A stretch of 64,000 nt of DNA, from contig JAGNEZ010000035.1 in the NCBI GenBank assembly GCA_018003015.1, forward strand, positions 1-64,000. The letters run 5' to 3'. This document shows positions 45,412 through 54,089 of the stretch, in pieces. The first letter of the stretch is position 1, and every line of letters starts with the position of its first letter. Made by a program: the position numbers and the translations under genes. The stretch is from Phycisphaerae bacterium (GTDB lineage Bacteria; Planctomycetota; Phycisphaerae; UBA1845; PWPN01). Under the pieces are notes generated by a model that was not told where the DNA came from, made no database searches, and saw only the letters and a list, made by a program, of their open reading frames with translations.

Positions 45412-46578
45412 TTACGCACAGCCCTGACTCAGGACGCGACGCACGCGCGAGCCAACGAGGCAGGTGATTTCGTACGGAATCGTGTGCAGCTTGCGGGCCA
45501 GCGCCTCGACGCTGTTGGGTGCGGACGGATCGCTGTCGATGACAATGATGCGATCCCCGACCCGCACTTCACCGGCGTCGGTCAGGTCCACCGTGGTCTG
45601 ATCCATGCTGATCCGTCCGACAACCGCAACCGCGCGGCGGGGCAGACCGCGAACCGCTTCGAGCAGCATGACCGCGTCGTTGCCGAGGGATCGTCGGTAT
45701 CCATCTGCATACCCGATGGGGACGATACCGATCACACTGTCCCGCCTCGTCCGGAAGGTGCGGCCGTAGCCTACGGTACAACCACTGGGAATCCGCCGGA
45801 CGGCCACGAGCCGGCTGACCACCCGCATCGCAGGCGTGAGATCCACCGGCCGCTCGCCGGCCGGACCACCCCAGTACCCGTAAACAGCCAGTCCCGGTCG
45901 CACCCGGTCGAGATGGGATCCGGGAAAGCGGAAGATGGCCGCGGAGTTGGCGGCGTGAAAATGCCGGATGGGCAGGTCGGTGCGGCGGAGCCGGTCACGC
46001 AGGACGATGAACCGATCAAGCTGCTCCCGGCTGGAGTCGAGGCTGGGTTCGTCAGCGGAGGCGAAGTGGGTGTAGACGCCTTCAATCGCCAGTAACCCCA
46101 GCCCGGCAATGTCCCGGACAAGCTGCTCCGCCTGGTCCGGAGTCAGCCCCATCCGGCCCATGCCCGTGTCTACCTTGACCTCCACCAAGGCCGTGACCGT
46201 GAGCCTATCGGCCGCTGCCTTGAGGATCTGGGCCTCTGAGAGCGACATGACCGTCAGCGAAATGCCTGCCTCGACGGCCGCCTCGGCACGCTCGCGGCTC
46301 TCGGATTCGTCACATCCCGCCAGCACGGGAGCCAGGCAGAGCAGCGGTCGGTCCCAGCCGAGCCTGCGGGCCTCCAGAGCCTCCCCCAGGTGGGCGACCG
46401 CGAGGCGGTCGATTCTGGCCTCGAGCAGGACGGGCAGTACTCCGGCAAGCCCGTGCCCATAGGCGTCAGCCTTGACGGCCGGGCAGAGCACCGCGGCGGA
46501 GCGCAACCGTCGGCGTATCGCAAGGATGTTCCGCCGGATCGCGTCCGCGCTGATTTCGGCCGTGACCATCGGTTCCAT
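45412..46578 (-). CDS. alr: Alanine racemase
   Basis: 388 residues from the ATG at 46578 (an ATG three codons later, 46569, is equally possible). It makes D-alanine for peptidoglycan. CPAVKADAYGHG holds the PLP lysine (near residue 43), VGYGRTFRT the catalytic tyrosine, and RISMDQTTVDLTD a conserved C-terminal segment. The length is typical. Presence of alr fits a walled organism. It is read divergently from the RNA helicase gene. Confidence 0.94.
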   Translation of the reverse strand: MEPMVTAEISADAIRRNILAIRRRLRSAAVLCPAVKADAYGHGLAGVLPVLLEARIDRLAVAHLGEALEARRLGWDRPLLCLAPVLAGCDESESRERAEAAVEAGISLTVMSLSEAQILKAAADRLTVTALVEVKVDTGMGRMGLTPDQAEQLVRDIAGLGLLAIEGVYTHFASADEPSLDSSREQLDRFIVLRDRLRRTDLPIRHFHAANSAAIFRFPGSHLDRVRPGLAVYGYWGGPAGERPVDLTPAMRVVSRLVAVRRIPSGCTVGYGRTFRTRRDSVIGIVPIGYADGYRRSLGNDAVMLLEAVRGLPRRAVAVVGRISMDQTTVDLTDAGEVRVGDRIIVIDSDPSAPNSVEALARKLHTIPYEITCLVGSRVRRVLSQGCA

Positions 46579-46721
46579 GGGGCCGTGCACTCTACCCAGC
46601 TCCGGGCACGCGGGCAAGAGGACTGGCCGAGGGCCCTGATCAGGGTTAGAATGAACGCCCGTGAATCGTCGGAACTGTTTTTGAAGTCACGAAACCCCGC
46701 CGGGCCGCACGAAACGCTGTC

Positions 46722-48059
46722 ATGAAGAAAGCTCAAGCTACTCCCACCGCCTTCGCTGAACTCGGCATTGAAGCCCCGTTACTCCGCGCCCTGGCCAAAA
46801 TCGGTTTTGTCGAGCCTTCCGAGATTCAGAAGCAGCTCATCCCCGTGGTGCTGAGCGGACGCGACGTGCTGGGTCAGGCCCGAACGGGAACCGGCAAGAC
46901 CGCCGCTTTCGGGCTGCCTTGCATGCAGATGGTCAATCGCGACATGGGTCTGCAACTCCTCGTGCTTGTGCCCACCCGTGAACTCGCCGTCCAGGTGGCG
47001 GCCGAACTCCTCCGCCTTTCCGAGTTCCTCGGATTGCGCATCGTGCCCGTCTACGGTGGACAGCGGATCAAGTCCCAGCTGCACTCGCTGGGCAAGAAGC
47101 CCTGCGTCGTCGTGGGGACGCCCGGTCGGCTCATCGACCTGCTTGAGCGGGGGGCTCTGAGCCTCGGCGACGTCCGATTCGTCGTTCTCGACGAAGTGGA
47201 CCGCATGCTGGACATCGGCTTCCGCGACGATATTCGACTGATCCTCGGCAAAACCACTAACCCCCATCAGACCGTATTTGTATCCGCCACTCTGAGCGAC
47301 GAAATCAAACGGCTGGCCGGCCAGTTCACCCGCGATGCGGTGGAGGTCAACGTCTCTCGCGACGAGATCACCGTCGAAGAGGTCACTCAGGTGTTCATCG
47401 GCGTCGAGCCGTGGGACAAGTTCAGGCTGCTTCAAATGGTCCTGGAGCGCGAACAGCCCAAGCTGGCCATCGTGTTCTGTAACACGAAACGCGGGGTCAT
47501 GAAGCTCGCCAAGAGGTTGCACGTTGAGGGGATCGACGCTCGCGAGATCCACGGGGACCTGGTGCAGCGCAAGCGAGAGCGGGTCATGGAGCGGTTCCGC
47601 AAACACAACCTGCACGTCCTGGTGGCCACCGACCTGGCGTCTCGCGGCATCGATGTCCACGGAATCACGCACATTGTCAACTACGACATACCCGTCGACT
47701 CGGAGGCTTACGTTCACCGTATCGGCCGGACCGCCCGCATGGGTTCGTTCGGTAAGGCAATCACCTTCGTCACACGCGAACAGGGCAAGCTGCTCACCGA
47801 GGTCGAGAAACTGATCAACCTCCAGATCACCGAGGAGCGGCTCGAGGGCTTTGTGCCCGGTCCTCCGCCACGCGGGGAGTTCGGACGCTTCCCGCCGCCG
47901 CCCGACAGACGGTCAAGAGGACCTGCCCAGGCCTCGCCGGCGCCTGCGGCCGAGCCGTCCTCTGTCCCGGCCGGTACCGCACCGGCCCAGCCGGCTTCGC
48001 CCTCCGAACGTCCAAAGACCCTTGGAGCCAAGTTCAGAAGTCGCCGGCGACGCTTGTAG
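46722..48059 (+). CDS. DEAD-box-family RNA helicase with DEVD motif
   Basis: 445 residues. Motifs in order: Q motif near residue 34 (EPSEIQKQLIP), ARTGTGKTAAF (I), PTRELA (Ia), GTPGRL (Ib), VLDEVDRMLD (II), VSATLS (III), ATDLASRGID (V) and HRIGRTAR (VI). Motif II reads DEVD in place of DEAD, unusual but compatible with Walker B function. The C-terminal 80 residues are Pro/Arg-rich and disordered (PPPRGEFGRFPPPPDR), resembling RhlE-type RNA-binding tails. A TAGAAT box at 46647-46652 could be its -10. Likely role: ribosome assembly or mRNA turnover. Confidence 0.92.
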   Translation: MKKAQATPTAFAELGIEAPLLRALAKIGFVEPSEIQKQLIPVVLSGRDVLGQARTGTGKTAAFGLPCMQMVNRDMGLQLLVLVPTRELAVQVAAELLRLSEFLGLRIVPVYGGQRIKSQLHSLGKKPCVVVGTPGRLIDLLERGALSLGDVRFVVLDEVDRMLDIGFRDDIRLILGKTTNPHQTVFVSATLSDEIKRLAGQFTRDAVEVNVSRDEITVEEVTQVFIGVEPWDKFRLLQMVLEREQPKLAIVFCNTKRGVMKLAKRLHVEGIDAREIHGDLVQRKRERVMERFRKHNLHVLVATDLASRGIDVHGITHIVNYDIPVDSEAYVHRIGRTARMGSFGKAITFVTREQGKLLTEVEKLINLQITEERLEGFVPGPPPRGEFGRFPPPPDRRSRGPAQASPAPAAEPSSVPAGTAPAQPASPSERPKTLGAKFRSRRRRL

Positions 48060-48148
48060 GCTTTCAGGAGGCTCACACATCACCCACCTTCCCTTCGCCC
48101 TCAGGCAGGCGGCTCGAGCAGTCGAACAGGCCGGGCTGTCGACCGAAC

Positions 48149-48177
48149 TTGCGTGCTCCGCCATACGTTCCTATACT
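48149..48177 (+). promoter_or_regulatory. Candidate sigma-70 promoter for the zinc-ribbon gene
   Basis: TTGCGT, a 17-base spacer and TATACT, about 60 bases before the ATG at 48240. The -10 matches five of six bases; the -35 is weaker. Confidence 0.4.
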
Positions 48178-48239
48178 GGGAATCCGTCTCCGCCGGCTTG
48201 TACGCCGGGATGTGACTGTTGGCGGTAAGAGGTTGCCAA

Positions 48240-48473
48240 ATGCCGATTTATGAATATGTGTGCCAGGAATGCAGCCACGCATTCGAGCACTTGGCACGCT
48301 CGATGAACACGCCCGAACGCACCCAATGCCCGGCGTGCGGGAGCGGCAAGATCGAGCGGCAGATGAGTGTGTTCGCCGCCCGGCAGGGCGGAGGGAACAC
48401 CTGCACCCTCGCACCCGGCGGGCCATGTTGCCAGCAGTGCCCGGGAGCCGCCTCGGGGCATTGTCCGATGTGA
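48240..48473 (+). CDS. FmdB-family zinc-ribbon protein
   Basis: 77 residues. It begins MPIYEYVCQECSHAFEHLA, the invariant FmdB start, with a zinc site made by CQEC and CPACGSGK. The C-terminal 30 residues add six cysteines (CTLAPGGPCCQQC, HCPM) after a Gly-rich linker, as in many longer family members. FmdB-type proteins are proposed regulators of amidase/formamidase genes, but for most the function is unknown. It is followed closely by two membrane-protein genes. Confidence 0.9.
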   Translation: MPIYEYVCQECSHAFEHLARSMNTPERTQCPACGSGKIERQMSVFAARQGGGNTCTLAPGGPCCQQCPGAASGHCPM

Positions 48474-48535
48474 ATCGACGTCCTGCGGGCTTTCCTCTGC
48501 GGGAGTCCCGTTCTTCGAGGGAAACTGCTACTCAG

Positions 48536-49000
48536 ATGCGATTCCGTTCCGATACCCTACCACCGGCGCTGCGTATGCCTTTGGCTGCGGTCCTCGGTTG
48601 GCTCGTGCCCGGCGCAGGGCACTGGTTCATTGGAGAACGAGCCCGAGGTACCATCTTCCTCGTGGTGATCGGTCTGACGTTCTGGGGCGGCATTGCCATC
48701 GGGGGGGTCAAGAACACGGTCAACTCCAAAGATCGCTTCCTCTGGTTCCTGGGCCAGGTTTGTGCCGGGGCCCATCCCATCGTGGCCATGACCTGGGGTA
48801 AACACTCCGGCGCTCCCGAGACCGGCGGCGATCCACGATGGTACGCCTACGGCCACACGGAGGACACCGCCGTGGTCTACACCGCCATCGCCGGCATGCT
48901 CAATCTGCTGGCCATCTTCGATGTGCTGGCCAGGATCGAAAAGGGAACGGGCCAGCAGTCTCGCGCCGCCCCGGCAGCGTCTCGGAGGACCGGACCATGA
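48536..49000 (+). CDS. Small polytopic membrane protein (DUF6677-like)
   Basis: 154 residues from the ATG at 48536. An alternative GTG at 48470 overlaps the previous stop and would add 22 residues. PLAAVLGWLVPGAGHWFIGERARGTIF resembles the start of a TM2-like or planctomycete DUF6677 protein, with about three membrane segments in total. The end is Ser/Arg/Ala-rich and cytosolic. The family assignment is from memory of the motif and its function is unknown. The next gene overlaps its stop by four bases. Confidence 0.7.
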   Translation: MRFRSDTLPPALRMPLAAVLGWLVPGAGHWFIGERARGTIFLVVIGLTFWGGIAIGGVKNTVNSKDRFLWFLGQVCAGAHPIVAMTWGKHSGAPETGGDPRWYAYGHTEDTAVVYTAIAGMLNLLAIFDVLARIEKGTGQQSRAAPAASRRTGP

Positions 49001-49239
49001 TGGCTTCCGCCATGTCCGTTCTCGCCACGCTCTTCATCACCCCGATCGTGCTGACCCCACGCACGCAGATGGTCTTCCTGCTGCCGCTGTGCTTGGCGGT
49101 CAGCATCGTCTACAAGACGACGCGCTGCGACAAGCTCCGTGACATCCCCCTGGCCGCCCTGGTCAGTTGGATCACGATCGTGGTCGGAATGTACCTCGTG
49201 GGCATTGTTCTCATGGTCCTCTTCGAGTTGGCGGCCTAG
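48997..49239 (+). CDS. 80-residue membrane protein
   Basis: The ATG at 48997 overlaps the preceding TGA and has GGAGG about nine bases upstream. The protein has two clear membrane helices (about 5-38, LATLFITPIVL and FLLPLCLAVSIVY, and about 52-78, ALVSWITIVVGMYLVGIVL) separated by a basic loop KTTRCDKLRD. It is almost certainly co-translated with the protein before it and may form a complex with it. No family recognised. Confidence 0.7.
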   Translation: MMASAMSVLATLFITPIVLTPRTQMVFLLPLCLAVSIVYKTTRCDKLRDIPLAALVSWITIVVGMYLVGIVLMVLFELAA

Positions 49240-49517
49240 GACTGCCCGCGGCCTCGCCCTCGACTCGATGCTCCTCGACGGATCGGATCGCTCCATCGCA
49301 TCTCGGCCAACGGTTGCCCCTTCTCCGGCAGGCAAGAAGACCGGAGCGGGCATTCTCGAACCGGTCTACCCGAATGCACCGGAGCCGAACCGGCCAGGCG
49401 CGACCGTGGCCCGGTACATGGCCTCAAGCCGATTCTCGAGATCGCCCGAATGTACAGAGGCCGGATTCCCCGGCTTCCGCTGGACGCGGTTTCCGACGTC
49501 ACCAGCTTCGAACTCGG
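49240..49517. other. Spacer before the kinase operon
   Basis: About 280 bases of GC-rich DNA without a supported gene; open frames here lack ribosome binding sites. The promoter candidate at 49518 follows. Confidence 0.4.
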
Positions 49518-49545
49518 TTGACACTCTCTCCGCACCCCATACGAT
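49518..49545 (+). promoter_or_regulatory. Sigma-70 promoter candidate for the kinase-metzincin operon
   Basis: A perfect TTGACA, a 16-base spacer and TACGAT (four of six), with the ATG of the kinase 38 bases after the -10. The leader would be about 32 bases long. Confidence 0.45.
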
Positions 49546-49583
49546 GATGCCCGACGATCGACTTGTCCACCGGGACACTGGTG

Positions 49584-52007
49584 ATGAGCTCAGACAACCC
49601 TCAGGATCGGCCGAGCACGGCATCCACCGAGCGGGCGACGGAAATCCAGTCGCCGGAAGGTCTCGGTGCCTCCCTCGACTTGTCGCTGCCCCGCCATGTG
49701 GCCCAACACGCCGCAGCCCCGAAGATCACCGGCTACGTGTTGGCGGAGTTGCTCGGAGAGGGAGCCTACGGCCAGGTCTGGCGGGCCTGGCAGCTTCGCA
49801 CCCGCAAGGAGGTGGCCGTCAAGGTCTTCAAGAAGCGAGGCGGGCTCGACTGGATCTTCCTGCAGCGGGAGATCGAACGGCTCCTCCGCCTGGACCGGCA
49901 TCCTCACGTGGTGACTCTGCTCGACGCCGGCCTGGACAGCGATCCGCCATTCTATGTGATCGACCTGTTGAGCGGCGGTTCCCTGCAGCAGTTCGTGCGC
50001 CCGGACGCACCCGCCGGCCGCACCAAGGTCATCGAGTGGGCTCGGCAGATGTGTGATGCCCTCGGCTACGTGCACCGCAAGGGCCTGATTCACTGTGATC
50101 TGAAGCCAGCCAACGTGCTCGTCGACGAGCAGGACCGGGTGCGCGTCGTCGACTTCGGACAGTCGCGCGTGTTCACCGAATCGGCGGCATCGCTGGGCAC
50201 GCTTTTCTACATGGCCCCGGAGCAGGCCCGGGTCACCAAACTCGGCCAGCCGGTACAGCCGGACGTTCGCTGGGACGTGTATGCCTTGGGAGCGACGCTC
50301 TTCTCCATTCTCACCGGCCGTGTCTCGCACGCCACCGCAGTCAATATCGCGTCTCTTGACAACGCAGCGACCTTGGACGATCGGTTGGAAAGATACCGCG
50401 GCATGATCGCGGCCGCCCCGGTCACCGCAGGCGATCGCGAACTCGCAACCGCTGCCGGGACAGAGCTGGCGGCCGTGGTCGCCAAGTGCATGGCCCCAAA
50501 GCCGGAAGACCGTTACGACGCAATGGCCGAGATTCGCTCCGATCTCGACGCCATGGATCGCGGCAGGCCGGTGAGTCCGCTGGCCCATCATCGGCGATAC
50601 CGCGTCCGGAAATTCGTGCAGCGGAATCCTCTCGGCGTGGCTCTGGCAGTGGCCGTCGTGGCACTGATGACCGGCGGGCTGATGCTCCGGGCCGAGCGGG
50701 AGAAAGGCGACCGCGCCGCCGCCACCGGTATTCTGACCCGTTTCGTCCAGGATCCCGCCCAGGCGGCCAGAGAGATCGCGCAGGCCTCGAAGCGAGTCAA
50801 GGCATTCCTGGCCGATGAGACAGCACGGTATGTGGCTTCACCGGCCTTCACCGAGCGGATCAAGGGGGCACGCGCCGGCCCCTGGTCAAACCCGGTTGCG
50901 TTCTGGGAATCCGTTGACGGCGGACTGCTCTTCAAGCACGGCGAGTGGCTCGAATTGGCGACGATGCAATGGCCGGAGCCGGCGACTCTGTTCGCGCAAC
51001 TCAAAGCCAAGGCAATCTCGGGCAGCAGTCGGCAGAAGTACACCGCATTCTGCCTGATCGGCCAGAAGGGGGGACAAGAAGCCGAGCTGGCGGAGTTGTG
51101 CGTCCAAGCCGTTCGCTCGGAGTCGAACCCCGGCGTGGTTTCGGCCGCTCGATGGGCGGCTGCACGGCTTGGCCGTCCCGAGCCGTGCCGTACCGCTGGG
51201 GATATCTTCGTGGACGATCTCTCCTCGCTGGCCTTCGTTCGAATTCCCGGCTGCGAGTCGTTCCAACGAGGCGTGCCGCCGACCGAGGCGGCCTCTCCGA
51301 ACCAGGCGAAGCAGTCGCATCCGGGGCGCCCGGTCGCCTCATTCTACCTGGCGACGACAGAGGTGACGGCAGGTGCGTTTACCGCCTTCATGAGCGATCC
51401 TGCCGAAGCCGACCGGATGAAGGCCCTCATCGAGGCATCCCCGCAGCTGCGCGAACCGCTGGCCCTGTGTACCCAGGCCCTTCAGGCCCAGATCGATCGC
51501 GCGGGCCTGGAAGAGCCGGCGGGCTGGCTGAGCCTGGATACAGCCCGCAGCTACTGCGCGTGGCTGAACGTCAGAGGCGCGGCGGCCGCTCCGAGGCGAC
51601 GGTATCGACTGCCTGCCGAGGATGAGTGGGAGTATGCCTGCCGGGCCGAGAACCCGGGCTGGTTCTGCTTCGGCGACCGTGAGAACGATGTGCCGCTGTT
51701 CGCCAACTGCTGCGGCTTCCACACCGCGGGATTCTCGCCACCGGTCGGACAGAAGATGCCCAACATGTTCGGGCTGTTCGATATGCATGGCAACCTCTGG
51801 GAATGGACCGACAGCCGCATGCCTCCAGAGGCCATCTCGGATCCGCGAATTGCCCCCGAGCAGGCATCTCGTCTTTACATCTTGCGCGGCGGGGCCTACT
51901 ATTCACCTTCGCTGGTGTGCAGTTCTGCCCAGCGAAACTACAGCGACGCGTCGCAGCCATCCATGTACTGGGGCTTCAGGATCGTGATGGAGATGGTCGG
52001 CAAGTGA
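49584..52007 (+). CDS. Ser/Thr protein kinase fused to a SUMF1/FGE-type domain
   Basis: 807 residues. The kinase domain spans about 45-335: ELLGEGAYGQVW (P-loop), EVAVKVFKK (Lys), HCDLKPANV (catalytic loop, HRD replaced by HCD), VVDFGQSR (DFG) and YMAPEQ. One membrane helix (about 354-370, GVALAVAVVALMTGGLML) places the rest outside. Residues about 540-805 form a formylglycine-generating-enzyme/C-type-lectin-like fold, with YRLPAEDEWEYACRA, MFGLFDMHGNLWEWT and LRGGAYYSPSL. In such fusions the outer domain probably binds a signal instead of making formylglycine. The next three genes start within or just after preceding stops. Confidence 0.9.
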   Translation: MSSDNPQDRPSTASTERATEIQSPEGLGASLDLSLPRHVAQHAAAPKITGYVLAELLGEGAYGQVWRAWQLRTRKEVAVKVFKKRGGLDWIFLQREIERLLRLDRHPHVVTLLDAGLDSDPPFYVIDLLSGGSLQQFVRPDAPAGRTKVIEWARQMCDALGYVHRKGLIHCDLKPANVLVDEQDRVRVVDFGQSRVFTESAASLGTLFYMAPEQARVTKLGQPVQPDVRWDVYALGATLFSILTGRVSHATAVNIASLDNAATLDDRLERYRGMIAAAPVTAGDRELATAAGTELAAVVAKCMAPKPEDRYDAMAEIRSDLDAMDRGRPVSPLAHHRRYRVRKFVQRNPLGVALAVAVVALMTGGLMLRAEREKGDRAAATGILTRFVQDPAQAAREIAQASKRVKAFLADETARYVASPAFTERIKGARAGPWSNPVAFWESVDGGLLFKHGEWLELATMQWPEPATLFAQLKAKAISGSSRQKYTAFCLIGQKGGQEAELAELCVQAVRSESNPGVVSAARWAAARLGRPEPCRTAGDIFVDDLSSLAFVRIPGCESFQRGVPPTEAASPNQAKQSHPGRPVASFYLATTEVTAGAFTAFMSDPAEADRMKALIEASPQLREPLALCTQALQAQIDRAGLEEPAGWLSLDTARSYCAWLNVRGAAAAPRRRYRLPAEDEWEYACRAENPGWFCFGDRENDVPLFANCCGFHTAGFSPPVGQKMPNMFGLFDMHGNLWEWTDSRMPPEAISDPRIAPEQASRLYILRGGAYYSPSLVCSSAQRNYSDASQPSMYWGFRIVMEMVGK

Positions 52008-52903
52008 AACGCTATGGGGCAACCATTCCGGCCGGCTGCATGGCCCTCGCGGCGGCATCGTGCGCGTCGATCGACTTAAGTACGCTGGGACTGGGCCACC
52101 CGGCCACCCTGCCCGTCGAGACGCGCTTCGCATTCACGAACCTGTCAAGCAAGGCCTACGCCGCCCTGGCAATTCGAGCCCATGGCGACACGGACTACGA
52201 GACCCTGCCGCTCTTGCCTCCCGGAGGAACCTATCGCGGAGACTTCGGCTCGGTGCTGGGCCACGCCTGCCCCGGCTCACTCGACGTTCGCCTTCTGCTC
52301 TATCGCCGCGTCAACGCCTCGATCCCCATCGGCCTGGATGCCGGGGAGACGGTCGCATCGGAGCCTCTCGCTGGCGGCGAGATCCTCGACGTTCCAGCCT
52401 GCGATGTGGAACCGGTGGAGGTCTACACCATTGTGAACTGGGACGCGCCGGAGGGGACGGCCCGCCTCAAGTTCGCCCAGGATACGCCGGTAGATGCGTG
52501 GATTCGCCAATCAGGTCGTTTTCCCAATGCCGATGCCGCGTGGCAGACCGTCGGGCTGGACCCCGGCCTGGCCGGCCTCCAACCTCCCGAACCGGCCTTG
52601 GACGCGGCCATCGCCGGCCGGGTCGTCGATCGCGACGGCGCTGGAATCGAAAACATCGGCGTCCTGCTACGCACGCGATGGAGGGCCCGGCTCGATGACG
52701 CCGACGCCGGCAACGATCCCGACAGCGGTTACAGCGATCCGATCGCGGTGACCCGGACCGATGCCTCCGGCCGCTTTAGCCTGGATCGTCCGCCGGGCGC
52801 CTACCGGGTCGAGGTCTTTCAGGACGGATACCTGTTCCGGCCGGACGTGATCGACGTTGAAACGCCGCTGGATGGCATCGTGTTTGTGGCGGAACCCCAG
52901 TGA
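52004..52903 (+). CDS. Lipoprotein with carboxypeptidase-regulatory-like C-terminus
   Basis: 299 residues. The GTG at 52004 overlaps the kinase TGA (GTGA). The N-terminus KRYGATIPAGCMALAAASC holds a signal and lipobox AASC. The middle (about 35-190) is beta-rich without known family. Residues about 205-299 look like a transthyretin-like or carboxypeptidase regulatory domain: IAGRVVDRDGAGIENIGVLL, TDASGRFSLDRPPGAYRVEVF. It is anchored to the membrane facing the periplasm, possibly a ligand or substrate for the kinase's outer domain. The following gene overlaps its stop in the same manner. Confidence 0.75.
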   Translation: MKRYGATIPAGCMALAAASCASIDLSTLGLGHPATLPVETRFAFTNLSSKAYAALAIRAHGDTDYETLPLLPPGGTYRGDFGSVLGHACPGSLDVRLLLYRRVNASIPIGLDAGETVASEPLAGGEILDVPACDVEPVEVYTIVNWDAPEGTARLKFAQDTPVDAWIRQSGRFPNADAAWQTVGLDPGLAGLQPPEPALDAAIAGRVVDRDGAGIENIGVLLRTRWRARLDDADAGNDPDSGYSDPIAVTRTDASGRFSLDRPPGAYRVEVFQDGYLFRPDVIDVETPLDGIVFVAEPQ

Positions 52904-54069
52904 GAGTGTGGCGGATACACAATCCGTGTCACCGACCGACGCCCCGGCGCGGCGTGACTCCCATCGGCGGCCCGGCCCTCTTCGGTCTCGCGACAGCCCT
53001 GCCCGTTCTCCTTGCCAGTTGTCCCTTCCTGACGCCCGCGTTCAACCCTTTCCAGGATCTGCCGGCGGTGGCCGTCGATGGGCAACCTCACCTGCTCGAG
53101 TACGACGTCGCCCCCTTGGGCTGGCTTGACGCCGACCAGGTCCTTCGGCTTCAGGTGACCGGCGAATCGATCGCTGCCGTCCTGATTCTGGCGGCCGATC
53201 CGCAGCGACCGGATATCGGACTGCTGGCCGGCGGGGGACCGCCCGGAGCGTTCTTCAACTACCGCGTCCAGGAGGCAGGCCACTACTTCGTGTACGTGCT
53301 GTTCGACCCTTCGTCAGACAGCACCCGTCGGCAGGCGATACTCACCGCCGAGAATGGCGATTCAGGACATCGGCCGCCCGCCAGACAGACGGTCCGCGTC
53401 GTGTTCGACGAGGGCTACCTCACTCGGCCTGGCCTGGTCGACCCCAACTCGTTCACCGCCGACGAACGGCAGTTCCTGTCGGATATCAGCCCCCTGGTTC
53501 GAGAGGGTGTGCTTCAAAGGCTGCGGACAGTCTTCCGGGACACCCCCATTGATGTCCTCGCTGATACCGACCCCTTGCCGGCCTCTCCGTATTCCCAGCT
53601 CGAGTTCTCACCCGAGCGGAAACTCGCCCCGCCGGGCGAGACCTTCGACGCCGCCGTGCCGCCGCCGACCTCGGAACAGGCTTCCTGCCAGATCGCAGTC
53701 ATCTTCGGCGAGATCCTGCCCAGCGGTTCCTACATCGATCCTGGTAATCAGAGGTACGACGACCGTGCCGTCGTCTACGTGGGCAGCTTCCAGGGACGGG
53801 GGGCCGACTGTCGCTCGGCCGCAATCAACTCGGTCAACAACATCGTCCTGGGCCTGTCTCACACCGCGGCCCACGAGATCGGTCATCTGGTCGGCCTCTA
53901 TCATGTGCCTCTGACCGATATCATGAACCGCTCGCCGACGCTGGCCTTCCAGCGAGAGCTTGCCTTTGAGAGTGGCCAGCTTCTCGTCGAGGGGGGTGGG
54001 CAATCGCAGGTGCTGACCACCATCGTTCAGAATCCGAATGTCTACTTCCGCTTGGCGTTTCAGCAGTAG
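52900..54069 (+). CDS. Metzincin-type metalloprotease lipoprotein
   Basis: 389 residues. GTG 52900 overlaps the preceding TGA. Positions about 23-41 form a hydrophobic signal ending VLLASC, so it is probably lipidated. HTAAHEIGHLVGLYH near residue 325 is a zinc-binding metzincin motif, and DIMNRSPT after it provides the Met-turn. A beta domain precedes the protease (about 45-150). It is the second metzincin of the window; the first, at 4860, carries FG-GAP repeats and this one does not. As it is coupled to a kinase-sensor gene, processing of surface proteins under kinase control is plausible. Confidence 0.82.
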   Translation: MRVWRIHNPCHRPTPRRGVTPIGGPALFGLATALPVLLASCPFLTPAFNPFQDLPAVAVDGQPHLLEYDVAPLGWLDADQVLRLQVTGESIAAVLILAADPQRPDIGLLAGGGPPGAFFNYRVQEAGHYFVYVLFDPSSDSTRRQAILTAENGDSGHRPPARQTVRVVFDEGYLTRPGLVDPNSFTADERQFLSDISPLVREGVLQRLRTVFRDTPIDVLADTDPLPASPYSQLEFSPERKLAPPGETFDAAVPPPTSEQASCQIAVIFGEILPSGSYIDPGNQRYDDRAVVYVGSFQGRGADCRSAAINSVNNIVLGLSHTAAHEIGHLVGLYHVPLTDIMNRSPTLAFQRELAFESGQLLVEGGGQSQVLTTIVQNPNVYFRLAFQQ

Positions 54070-54089
54070 CCAGGAGGTTCGATCGGAAC

